Part shown: positions 1-5,664 of the stretch, piece by piece
Layout of the letters: each line of letters opens with the position of its first letter
Position numbering within the stretch: position 1 is the first letter of the stretch
From: Pseudohaliea sp964438205
GTDB lineage: Bacteria; Pseudomonadota; Gammaproteobacteria; Pseudomonadales; Halieaceae
Direction of reading: 5' to 3'
Length of the DNA stretch: 6,241 nucleotides
Assembly: GCA_964438205.1 (NCBI GenBank)
Contig: CAYTJQ010000103.1
Span: 1-6,241 of the forward strand
Translations under genes and position numbers: made by a program
Notes under the pieces: generated by a model
Told to the model about the DNA's origin: nothing
Seen by the model: the letters and a program-made list of their open reading frames with translations, nothing else
The model's database searches: none

Positions 1-579
1 CAACAGCGCCGCAACCCCCACCCGGTAGTCGCCGAGCGCGGCCCAGTCCGGCGCCAGCGCGCGCAGCGCGTCCACCGAGCGCAGTAACAGGGCACACCAG
101 CCGGGACCGTTGTCGACCCACTGGTGCGCTTCCAGCGCGTCGGGGGCCAGCCCCAGCGCGGGCAGCAGCACGGCCAGGTCCTCTTCAGCGACGGGCCCCG
201 TGCGCCGGAGCGGCGGCGCGGCAAAGGCCAGCATGCCGCCCTGCTCGCGCACGCGCACCAGCCCCGCGCCGCATTCCTGGACCACGCACCCCGCCTGCCG
301 CGGCCGGCCGCCGGCAGCGAGCCAGCTGTAGCAGGCGCCCAGCGTGGGGTGCCCGGCGAAGGGCAGCTCCCCGCCCGGCGTGAAGATCCGCAGGCGGTAA
401 TCGGCGTCCGGATCCCCGGGCGGCAGGAGAAAGACCGTTTCCGAGAGGTTGGTCCAGCGGGCAAAGGCCGCCATGGCGTCATCATCGAGACCCGTGGCGT
501 CGTGCACGACGGCCAGCGGGTTGCCCCGGTGCGGCTCGGCCGTGAACACATCCACCTGCCGGAAGGGAAACTGCCGCAT
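1..579 (-). CDS. PhzF-family isomerase/epimerase-like protein (3' end cut by window)
   Basis: The first 193 codons of a PhzF-family protein are present. They read from ATG at 579 to the left window edge, with the C-terminal part missing. PhzF proteins have a two-lobed diaminopimelate-epimerase fold and catalyse proton-transfer isomerisations. PhzF itself isomerises trans-2,3-dihydro-3-hydroxyanthranilate, but most relatives have unknown substrates. Visible family marks are an N-terminal QVDVFT strand (8-13), RGNPLAV (18-24), and NLSETVFL (44-51) with Glu47 at the position of the catalytic general acid/base. ELPFAGHPTLG (71-81) and WVDNGPGW (154-161) follow. The second-lobe aspartate would lie beyond the edge. 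The ATG shares its A with the TGA of the upstream membrane-protein gene (TGATG), and GGTGG lies 7 nt before it, so translational coupling is likely. No phenazine genes are visible, so a phenazine role should not be assumed. Confidence 0.9.
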   Translation of the reverse strand, partial: MRQFPFRQVDVFTAEPHRGNPLAVVHDATGLDDDAMAAFARWTNLSETVFLLPPGDPDADYRLRIFTPGGELPFAGHPTLGACYSWLAAGGRPRQAGCVVQECGAGLVRVREQGGMLAFAAPPLRRTGPVAEEDLAVLLPALGLAPDALEAHQWVDNGPGWCALLLRSVDALRALAPDWAALGDYRVGVAALL

Positions 580-1076
580 CAGTCTGCCACCGAAGCCGCG
601 CCCTCGCGCCGCCGTCCCCGGGGACGCCAGACGCCGAGCACCACGTTGAAGATCGCCAGCAGCAGGACGACCCAGAGCGAGCCCCACTCGGGCCCCAGCG
701 GCGCGGCCAGCTCCGCCACCGGCACGTTGCCGGCGAGGGCCGCCTCGGCCTGCAGCGCCGCGCGCTGCATCGGGGCCTGCACCGAGACCAGCGTCCCCTC
801 GAACACGAGCACCCCGAAGATGAGCTTCAACCACACCCAGCCGGCGTTGTGAAAGGCGGGGTTGAAGGCCATGGCGAGCAGGCCGCTGACCAGGACCAGG
901 GCGATGGAGGGAAGGAGGATGCGCTCGGCTACCGCGCCCATGGCCAGGCGCAGCGTGGCGAACCGTTCCAGGTCGTCCGGTGCGGGCAGCTGCGAATGCA
1001 GCACCAGGAGTGCCACCGCCGCCCCGGCGTAGCCGATGGCGCCGATGGTATGCAGGAACTTCAGGGTCTTGCGCAC
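579..1076 (-). CDS. Four-helix integral membrane protein, DUF2269/CopD-like
   Basis: A 165-residue predicted inner-membrane protein with four hydrophobic helices at about residues 7-27, 50-71, 78-98 and 132-151. It ends in an Arg-rich cytoplasmic-looking tail (RPRGRRR). The opening KFLHTIGAIGYAG, with a His early in helix 1, resembles the DUF2269/CopD-like group of small membrane proteins; this is pattern recognition, not a search result. The frame stays open upstream to an ATG at 1232. I chose the GTG at 1076 because GAGGGGG lies 9 nt before it, it starts directly at the first helix, and the longer version would overlap the divergent gene at 1190. The 52 residues so removed look non-membrane and low-complexity. 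It overlaps the PhzF-like gene downstream by one base and is probably co-transcribed with it. Biochemical function is unknown. Confidence 0.8.
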   Translation of the reverse strand: MRKTLKFLHTIGAIGYAGAAVALLVLHSQLPAPDDLERFATLRLAMGAVAERILLPSIALVLVSGLLAMAFNPAFHNAGWVWLKLIFGVLVFEGTLVSVQAPMQRAALQAEAALAGNVPVAELAAPLGPEWGSLWVVLLLAIFNVVLGVWRPRGRRREGAASVAD

Positions 1077-1115
1077 GCTGCGGGGCCCCCTCGCCGCTTT
1101 CGCCAGGTCGGCGCC

Positions 1116-1121
1116 ATTGTA
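1116..1121 (-). promoter_or_regulatory. Candidate -10 element for the DUF2269-like/PhzF-like pair
   Basis: On the minus strand the hexamer reads TACAAT (5 of 6 matches to TATAAT). Transcription would start near 1109, about 33 nt before the GTG start. No convincing TTGACA-like -35 hexamer is seen at the usual distance, so this rests on the -10 match and position only. Confidence 0.25.
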
Positions 1122-1151
1122 GCGGAGAACGCGGACGGCGCGCCGGTCGCG

Positions 1152-1160
1152 TGCTATAAC
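1152..1160 (+). promoter_or_regulatory. Candidate extended -10 element for the divergent membrane-protein gene
   Basis: TGC followed by TATAAC forms an extended -10 (TGn plus a 5-of-6 TATAAT match). The predicted start near 1167 gives a leader of about 23 nt before the GTG at 1190. The -35 region is GC-rich and unlike TTGACA, which is tolerable for an extended -10 promoter. With the minus-strand TACAAT at 1116-1121 it makes the 113-bp gap (1077-1189) a divergent promoter region. Confidence 0.35.
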
Positions 1161-1189
1161 GGACGCCCAGCCCTCGCCGGAGCTCGCGT

Positions 1190-1648
1190 GTGAAACCTCA
1201 CCACCATGTGGTCGCCGCAGCGGCCGAGACACCCACCACGCGGCAGCGCCTGTTTGCGCGCTACCTCATCGCGATCTTCGCGGATCTCGTGGTCCTCAAC
1301 CTCTTCGCGGAGCACTGGGACCGGGTCGCCATCGACGGCTTCACCCTGTCCCTCGCCGTGGCGGGGCTCCTGCAGCTGCTGCTGCAGCTGACCCTGGTCA
1401 TCGAGCACCGGGTCGCCGGCTGGTTCAAGGGGCGCGCGGGGGCGGCGTGGACCTTCGGCCGCTTCTTCAGCGCCTGGCTGATTCTCTTCGGTTCCAAGTT
1501 CGTGATGCTGGGCGCGCTGGATCTCGCCTTCGGCGACGCCATCCACTTCGCCGGGGCCCTGCACGGCGCGGGCGCCTTCATTGCCGTGGTCGTCGCCATG
1601 CTGGCGGCTGAGGAGCTGATCACGCGGCTCTACCGCGCCCTGGCCTGA
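1190..1648 (+). CDS. Four-helix membrane protein of unknown function
   Basis: A 152-residue hydrophobic protein that I do not recognise. Starting at GTG 1190, GGAG at 1179-1182 sits 7 nt upstream. A His-rich N-terminus (KPHHHVV) and a short polar stretch are followed by four predicted helices at about 24-41, 52-72, 92-114 and 119-143. The loops contain EHW (41-43), a charged segment after helix 2 (IEHRVAGWFKGR, 71-82) and GSKF (101-104) inside helix 3. High GC at third codon positions and clean helix/loop alternation support it as real, against antisense frames of similar length. It is transcribed away from the DUF2269-like gene across a shared 113-bp region. Its stop lies 4 bp from the stop of the converging cyclase gene, leaving no room for a stand-alone terminator. 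Confidence 0.8.
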   Translation: MKPHHHVVAAAAETPTTRQRLFARYLIAIFADLVVLNLFAEHWDRVAIDGFTLSLAVAGLLQLLLQLTLVIEHRVAGWFKGRAGAAWTFGRFFSAWLILFGSKFVMLGALDLAFGDAIHFAGALHGAGAFIAVVVAMLAAEELITRLYRALA

Positions 1649-1652
1649 CCGC

Positions 1653-3557
1653 TCAGGAGACCGCGGCGGCCAGCTCGAAGCGATTCTTGCCGCTGGCCTT
1701 CGCCCGGTAGAGGGCCTCGTCCGCGGCGGCGTAGAGAGCAGCGGGGGTGTCGCGACCGGGACCCGCGGTCGCCACGCCGATACTCGCCGTGACCGTGATC
1801 GGCGCCCCGCCGCCGGCCGTCACCCGCAGGTCGCGCAGAGCCTCGCGCAGCCGCGCCGCGACCCGCACGGCGCCGTCGCGATCCGTGCGCGGCAGCACCA
1901 GCAGGAACTCCTCGCCCCCGACGCGCGCCACTTCATCTCCCGGGCGAAGCGTGCCGGCCAGGGAAGCGGCCAGGGCCTGCAGCACCCGGTCACCCACCGG
2001 GTGCCCGTGGCGGTCGTTGATCGCCTTGAAGTCGTCCACGTCGAGGAGCACGACCGACAGGCGGCCGCGGTCCGGCGCCAGGCCCTCGAGGAGCTGCTCG
2101 AGGCGATCGAAGATGTGGCGCCGGTTGGCGATGCCGGTCAGGCTGTCGCGGGTGGACAGCGCGCGGTAGCGGCGCAGGTCGCGCAGGCGCCAGAGCACGA
2201 GCGCGACGACCAGGACCAGCCCGACCGCCAGCAGGATGAAGCCGAGGCGCTCGTTCCGCAGCTCCCGCTGCTGTTGCCCGATCTCGAGGGAGCGGACCCG
2301 GGCCTGCTCCTGCAACAGCTCGATCTGCAGCGCCTGGCGCGCGTTTTCCAGTGCGGCGCGCTGGGACAGGCGGCGCTCCGAGGCGTTCTCCCGCTGCAGC
2401 GCCAACTGCCGCGCCTGGTAGCGGTCCAGCGCGCGATAGGCCTTCTCGTAGGCGCCGAGCGCCGCGTGCATGTCGGCTTCTGCCTTGTCGAGCCCGATGT
2501 CCCAGCGGGTACCCGCCAGTTCGGGCATGCCGCCGATGATCTCCCGGGCCCGGGCCAGCGCGGCGCTGGCCGCCGCGGCGTCGCCCTGGCGGGCGTGGCA
2601 CACCGCGGCCCGCTTGAGCAGTTCCGCGTCGTAGTCCGCCGGGCCACCGGCACCCAGCGCTTCGTCGAGCACCGGCAATGCCCTTTCGCAGTTGCCCATC
2701 TCGGCATGGGTCATGCCCAGGCCGTAGAGCGCGGAGAAACGCCCGCCGGCATCGCCGTGGGCTGTCATGATGTCCCGGTAGCGGCGGAAGGCGCCCAGCG
2801 CCGCCTCCCGGTTACCGCCATAGCGGTAGGCGGTCGCCAGGCCGTAGACGGCTTCCGCGACGTACACCGGGTAGGCGAGGGTCTCGTAGGTCGCCAGCGC
2901 CTGGCGGAAATAGCGGATGGCGCGGTCGTACTCGTCGAGGTAGGCGTAGAGCACGCCGTAGATTTCGTCGACGACGGCGACCAGGAACCCGTCCCCGCTC
3001 GCCAGCGCCTCCTCCGCGGCCCCCTGCAGTACCTGCAGGGCCTGCTCGTAGTTGCCGGCGTGCGTGTGGGCGTAGCCGAGTTCGGCGGTGGCCAGCACGG
3101 CAAGGCCGCCCAGGTCCGCCCCGCGGGCCTCGGCCGCCGCGGTGGCGAGGCGCCCCAGGGCGCCGTCGAGGTCACCCTGGCGCGCGGCACTCACGCCGTC
3201 GAGCACGGCCAGGTAGTGACGCAGCCGGACCGGGCTGTCGCCCGCGAGCGCTGCATTGCCGGCAGCGACGGCCTCGGCGAGCTCGTCGTTGCGATGCAGG
3301 TAGACCAGGGCCTGCGCCAGCAGCAGATTTCGCGCCGCCTCGAGCGCCGGCGCCAACTCGGCGTCGCGCAGCCCCAGGAGTTGCTCCCGGGCCGTCCACG
3401 GGTCGGACCAGACCAGCGGCTCGATAGCGCGCAATGCGCTCGCCCCGTCCCCACTGAGCGAGGCCGGCAACAGCTCCGGCTGGGCCCTGGTAACGGCAGC
3501 ATGGGCCATGAGGGCGCACAGCACGATGCGGGACAGGATGCGCAAAAGGGTAGTCAC
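1653..3557 (-). CDS. TPR-sensor diguanylate cyclase (signal peptide, TPRs, coiled coil, TM helix, GGDEF)
   Basis: A 634-residue membrane-anchored enzyme predicted to make cyclic di-GMP from two GTP. Residues 1-26 look like a cleavable signal peptide (hydrophobic core near 11-21, Ala-rich exit). Residues about 150-345 hold roughly five tetratricopeptide-like repeats, for example around 153-186, 194-227, 234-267, 273-304 and 311-341. A coiled coil (about 380-437) leads into one membrane helix (438-456). The cytoplasmic GGDEF domain carries DSLTGIANRR (471-480), LLDVDDFK (504-511, metal-binding Asp506), the active-site GGEEF (547-551) and the product-inhibition motif RPGD (538-541) exactly five residues before it. 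All hallmarks of an active, feedback-inhibited cyclase are present. The TPR part is probably periplasmic and senses a protein or peptide partner, which is inference. GTG at 3557 is the farthest start possible in frame (a TAA lies upstream). The next Met (17) would destroy the signal peptide. No good Shine-Dalgarno box precedes the GTG. Confidence 0.93.
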   Translation of the reverse strand: MTTLLRILSRIVLCALMAHAAVTRAQPELLPASLSGDGASALRAIEPLVWSDPWTAREQLLGLRDAELAPALEAARNLLLAQALVYLHRNDELAEAVAAGNAALAGDSPVRLRHYLAVLDGVSAARQGDLDGALGRLATAAAEARGADLGGLAVLATAELGYAHTHAGNYEQALQVLQGAAEEALASGDGFLVAVVDEIYGVLYAYLDEYDRAIRYFRQALATYETLAYPVYVAEAVYGLATAYRYGGNREAALGAFRRYRDIMTAHGDAGGRFSALYGLGMTHAEMGNCERALPVLDEALGAGGPADYDAELLKRAAVCHARQGDAAAASAALARAREIIGGMPELAGTRWDIGLDKAEADMHAALGAYEKAYRALDRYQARQLALQRENASERRLSQRAALENARQALQIELLQEQARVRSLEIGQQQRELRNERLGFILLAVGLVLVVALVLWRLRDLRRYRALSTRDSLTGIANRRHIFDRLEQLLEGLAPDRGRLSVVLLDVDDFKAINDRHGHPVGDRVLQALAASLAGTLRPGDEVARVGGEEFLLVLPRTDRDGAVRVAARLREALRDLRVTAGGGAPITVTASIGVATAGPGRDTPAALYAAADEALYRAKASGKNRFELAAAVS

Positions 3558-3561
3558 GGTT

Positions 3562-3574
3562 CGGGGAGTCCCCG
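3562..3574 (-). promoter_or_regulatory. Short inverted repeat just before the cyclase start
   Basis: On the minus strand CGGGG-ACT-CCCCG can form a 5-bp all-GC stem with a 3-nt loop ending 4 nt before the GTG start at 3557. The only purine-rich Shine-Dalgarno-like stretch nearby (GGGGA) is part of its 5' arm. It could dampen translation or be a protein site. There is no U tract, so it is not a terminator. The rest of the 3558-3670 gap also holds CGCATGCG (3582-3589, a perfect 8-bp palindrome) and a weak -10 candidate CATACT (minus strand, 3602-3607). Confidence 0.35.
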
Positions 3575-3670
3575 GTGAGGACGCATGCGCCGGAGCTTAG
3601 CAGTATGGGCTCTCGATGCGTAGCGGTCGGCGGGGCTGCCGGCGAGGGACTGGAGCTGCGGGGCGGTGCG

Positions 3671-4657
3671 CTAAGCCCCCGTCACCAGCACCGCCGCCCC
3701 GGTAAGCCGCCCCTCGCGCAGGCGCCCCAGGGCGGCATTGGCGTCCTCGAGCGGAAAGCGCTCGATACGGGTACACACCGGGACCTTCGGCGCGAGGGCC
3801 AGGAACTCGATCGCATCGCGGCGGGTCAGGTTCGCCACGGAGCGCAGCACACGCTCCTCCCACAGCAACGCGTAGGGAAAGGCGGGGATATCGCTCATGT
3901 GGATGCCACCGCAGACCACGGTGCCGCCCTTGCGCACGGTCGCCAGGGCGGCGGGCACGAGGTCGCCGACCGGCGCGAAGATGATCGCTGCATCGAGCGG
4001 CCGCCCGGGACGCTCATCGGAGCCACCGGTCCAGACAGCGCCGAGCGACGCGGCAAACTGCTGAGCCGCCTGGTCCCCGGGCCGCGTGAACGCATAGACT
4101 TTGCGCCCCTGCCACACCGCTACCTGGGCGACGATGTGGGCCGCCGCGCCGAAGCCATAGATGCCGAGGTGCTCCGGCTCACCACTGAGGACCAGGGAAC
4201 GGTAGCCGATGAGCCCAGCACACAGTAGCGGCGCGGCTTCGGCGTCGTCGTAGAACGGGTCGATGGGAAAGGCGTAGCGGTGATCGACGAGCACGTGATC
4301 GGCATAACCGCCGTCGAGTTGATAGCCGGTGAAGCGCGCGTCGTCGCAAAGGTTTTCCTCGCCGCGCCGGCAGTAGGCGCATTCACCGCAGCTGTAGCCG
4401 AGCCAGGGTACCCCGAGGCGATCACCGATGGCGCCCTCCGCACCTTCGCCCACCGCAACCACCCGGCCGACGATCTCGTGACCCGGGACGATCGGCGGCT
4501 TCGTGTCGGGTAGCTCGCCATCGACGAGGTGCAGGTCCGTCCGGCAGACGCCGCAGGCGCTGACCTTGAGCAACAGCTGTCCGCGCCCCGGGCACGGCGT
4601 CTCTCGCCGTACCGAGCGCAGCGGTCTGCCAACCTCTTCGAGCACCATGGCGCGCAT
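3671..4657 (-). CDS. Zinc-dependent alcohol dehydrogenase (MDR superfamily)
   Basis: A 328-residue medium-chain dehydrogenase/reductase predicted to oxidise alcohols or reduce aldehydes in the cytoplasm with NAD(P)(H). Catalytic zinc ligands are Cys38 (in CGVCRTDLH), His60-Glu61 (PGHE) and Cys146. The structural zinc site is Cys90, Cys93, Cys96 and Cys104 with the usual CX2CX2CX7C spacing. The Rossmann turn is YGFGAAAH (167-174). The next strand ends AFTRPG (199-204), with no Asp/Glu where NAD-specific enzymes have one and an Arg instead, hinting at NADPH use. The sequence style matches the group described as zinc-binding alcohol dehydrogenase family protein (TIGR02822-like), by recall only. 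ATG at 4657 has GGAG 7 nt upstream; a GTG 12 codons earlier lacks such a box and lies in the inverted repeat. It is followed by the cyclase gene after 113 bp and is divergent from the small membrane-protein gene. The substrate is not deducible. Confidence 0.93.
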   Translation of the reverse strand: MRAMVLEEVGRPLRSVRRETPCPGRGQLLLKVSACGVCRTDLHLVDGELPDTKPPIVPGHEIVGRVVAVGEGAEGAIGDRLGVPWLGYSCGECAYCRRGEENLCDDARFTGYQLDGGYADHVLVDHRYAFPIDPFYDDAEAAPLLCAGLIGYRSLVLSGEPEHLGIYGFGAAAHIVAQVAVWQGRKVYAFTRPGDQAAQQFAASLGAVWTGGSDERPGRPLDAAIIFAPVGDLVPAALATVRKGGTVVCGGIHMSDIPAFPYALLWEERVLRSVANLTRRDAIEFLALAPKVPVCTRIERFPLEDANAALGRLREGRLTGAAVLVTGA

Positions 4658-4676
4658 TGTCGGTCTCCGGTACAGA

Positions 4677-4693
4677 GTGACCCGATCGGTCAC
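4677..4693. promoter_or_regulatory. Inverted repeat, candidate operator between adh and the small membrane-protein gene
   Basis: GTGACC-CGATC-GGTCAC is a 17-bp inverted repeat with perfect 6-bp arms. It sits 19 bp before the dehydrogenase ATG and 37 bp before the divergent GTG. Nested inside it is the perfect 8-bp palindrome CCGATCGG (4682-4689), in a register shifted by half a base. Such arms are typical of dimeric repressor sites (TetR-type operators often look like this). No regulator gene is adjacent within the window, so the binding protein is unknown. Its place in a 73-bp divergent gap suggests control of one or both genes. Confidence 0.45.
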
Positions 4694-4730
4694 GTTCCGT
4701 TAGCCTAGCAGAGTCGCCGCCAAGGCCACG

Positions 4731-4916
4731 GTGCTGAGCGGTTGCGTTGTCGCCATGCTCGGAGTGTTCCTCGGCTGGATCGTGCTCGGCGAGCAGTGGT
4801 TCGAGCTGTGGCGATCGCCGGAACTCGGCGCCGCGGGCGATGCGGCCTTCCGCTACGGGGGATTTATCGGGATCATCGCGTTGTTTGTGGCGATCAGGGA
4901 CCAGCGCCCGGTGTGA
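4731..4916 (+). CDS. Small two-helix membrane protein, unknown
   Basis: A 61-residue protein with two hydrophobic segments (about 4-20, with GVFLGWIVLG, and 42-55, YGGFIGIIALFVAI). They are joined by a polar, acidic loop containing EQWFELWRSPEL and end in a short charged tail. I do not recognise a family. Codon third positions are strongly G/C, as in the neighbours, and the hydrophobic pattern is coherent, which argues for a real gene over a chance frame. The start is uncertain. GTG 4731 has AAGG at 4722-4725 (5-nt spacing). ATG 4755, which would give 53 residues, keeps both helices but has no visible Shine-Dalgarno box. It is divergent from the alcohol dehydrogenase across the candidate operator and lies 67 bp before the sulfotransferase-like gene, with which it may be co-transcribed. 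Confidence 0.6.
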   Translation: MLSGCVVAMLGVFLGWIVLGEQWFELWRSPELGAAGDAAFRYGGFIGIIALFVAIRDQRPV

Positions 4917-4983
4917 CGCACATCGGCGTAGCCGAACGCACAGGAAACTCACCGACAATTTCCAGAATAAAAGGGGTAGAGCA

Positions 4984-5601
4984 ATGAACATCATCGGAGT
5001 GGGCGTTGGACGGACCGGCACGTATTCACTGAAGCTTGCAATCAACCAGCTCGGCCTTGGACCGTGCCATCACATGGAGGAGGTCCTGCACAACATGGCG
5101 GTCCAGGTTCCGCTGTGGGCATCAGCAGTGGCTGGCCAGCCGGACTGGTCACGGCTCTACGATGGCTACGAAAGCGCCGTGGACTGGCCCACCGCCGGCT
5201 TTTTCCGGGAGTTACTCGAGGCGTTCCCCGACGCCCGCTTCGTGCTGACGCACCGGGACCCGGAACGATGGGCGGAGAGCTTCGGCTCGACGATCTACAA
5301 GCTGATCGCCGGGCAGGACCAGGCCCCCGGGGAAATGCGCGCCTGGCTCGCGATGGCGGGCGATGTCATCAGCAAGACCGGCTTCCCGCCGGGCCTTGAC
5401 CGGGACGCACTCGCCCAGGCCTTCATGGCACACAACTCGGCGGTCAAGGCGACGATCCCCGCGGATCAGCTGCTGGTCTTTGAGGTCAAGGAGGGCTGGG
5501 GGCCTCTCTGTGACTTTCTCGATGTCGCCGTTCCCGACGAGGCCTTCCCGCGCACCAATGATCGGGGGGAGTTCTGGGACCGCGTTAACGGCGAGCTTTG
5601 A
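4984..5601 (+). CDS. Sulfotransferase-like protein (PAPS-binding, Sulfotransfer_4-like)
   Basis: A 205-residue soluble protein resembling small bacterial sulfotransferases that move a sulfuryl group from PAPS to an acceptor hydroxyl or amine. The N-terminal strand and loop GVGVGRTGTYSL (5-16) is the 5'-phosphosulfate-binding loop. LGLGPCHHM (23-31) follows, and FVLTHRDPERWAES (86-99) is the 3'-phosphate-binding segment with the conserved RDP and Ser. The C-terminal KEGWGPLCDFLDVAVPDEAFPRTND pattern (169-193, shown only by its key residues KEGW, PLC and FPR) is typical of the Sulfotransfer_4-type family. ATG 4984 has AAGGGG at 4971-4976, 7 nt upstream. The frame is open back to 4747, but that extension overlaps the small membrane gene and lacks homology-like features. 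The acceptor is unknown, and no partner biosynthetic genes are visible. Confidence 0.87.
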   Translation: MNIIGVGVGRTGTYSLKLAINQLGLGPCHHMEEVLHNMAVQVPLWASAVAGQPDWSRLYDGYESAVDWPTAGFFRELLEAFPDARFVLTHRDPERWAESFGSTIYKLIAGQDQAPGEMRAWLAMAGDVISKTGFPPGLDRDALAQAFMAHNSAVKATIPADQLLVFEVKEGWGPLCDFLDVAVPDEAFPRTNDRGEFWDRVNGEL

Positions 5602-5627
5602 CGCGGACCCGCAAACCACTGAGGCAG

Positions 5628-5657
5628 CTGGCAGGACCCAAAAGACAATTGTACAAT
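5628..5657 (+). promoter_or_regulatory. Candidate promoter of the toxin-antitoxin module
   Basis: CTGGCA (5628-5633, 4 of 6 to TTGACA), an 18-bp spacer and TACAAT (5652-5657, 5 of 6 to TATAAT) form a plausible sigma-70 promoter. Transcription would start near 5664-5665, at or one base before the toxin ATG, giving an almost leaderless message. Confidence 0.45.
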
Positions 5658-5659
5658 TG
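5646..5659. promoter_or_regulatory. Perfect 14-bp palindrome, candidate autoregulatory operator
   Basis: CAATTGTACAATTG is a perfect 14-bp palindrome 5 bp before the toxin ATG, strikingly AT-rich against its surroundings. It contains the candidate -10 TACAAT, so a bound protein would block RNA polymerase. Type II antitoxins, alone or with their toxins, commonly repress their own operon through such palindromes. That the downstream Phd-like antitoxin binds here is inference. Confidence 0.6.
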
Positions 5660-5664
5660 CACTC

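Noticed and set aside
124..852. 242-codon plus-strand frame over the PhzF-like and DUF2269-like genes
   Set aside because: Its product is low-complexity, rich in Arg, Pro and Gly, and the opposite strand carries two recognisable proteins.
1077..1232. Longer start (ATG 1232) for the DUF2269-like protein
   Set aside because: It would overlap the divergent gene's 5' end and add a 52-residue non-membrane stretch; GTG 1076 has GAGGGGG upstream.
2001..3578. 525-codon open frame on the plus strand antisense to the cyclase gene
   Set aside because: Long antisense frames are expected in GC-rich genes. It covers an unmistakable GGDEF/TPR gene and its translation has no recognisable domain or membrane pattern.
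3660..3679. GGGGC-N10-GCCCC inverted repeat at the dehydrogenase stop, as a terminator
   Set aside because: Five-bp stem, ten-base loop and no T tract; it also includes the stop codon region, so chance in GC-rich DNA is likely.
3575..4228. 217-codon plus-strand frame antisense to the dehydrogenase
   Set aside because: Shadow of the zinc dehydrogenase; no family features.
4658..4693. Upstream GTG start of the dehydrogenase at 4693
   Set aside because: No ribosome box there and it lies in the inverted repeat; ATG 4657 has GGAG at ideal spacing and begins at the usual family N-terminus.
4747..4983. N-terminal extension of the sulfotransferase frame
   Set aside because: The extension is Ser/Arg-rich, overlaps the small membrane gene and has no homology-like features; ATG 4984 has a proper ribosome box and starts at the PAPS loop.
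4917..4983. Promoter before the sulfotransferase gene
   Set aside because: Only a weak CAGAAT (4963-4968) without a -35 hexamer is seen, so no promoter is called.
5602..5645. Terminator after the sulfotransferase gene
   Set aside because: No stem followed by a T tract is visible; termination may be Rho-dependent or absent.
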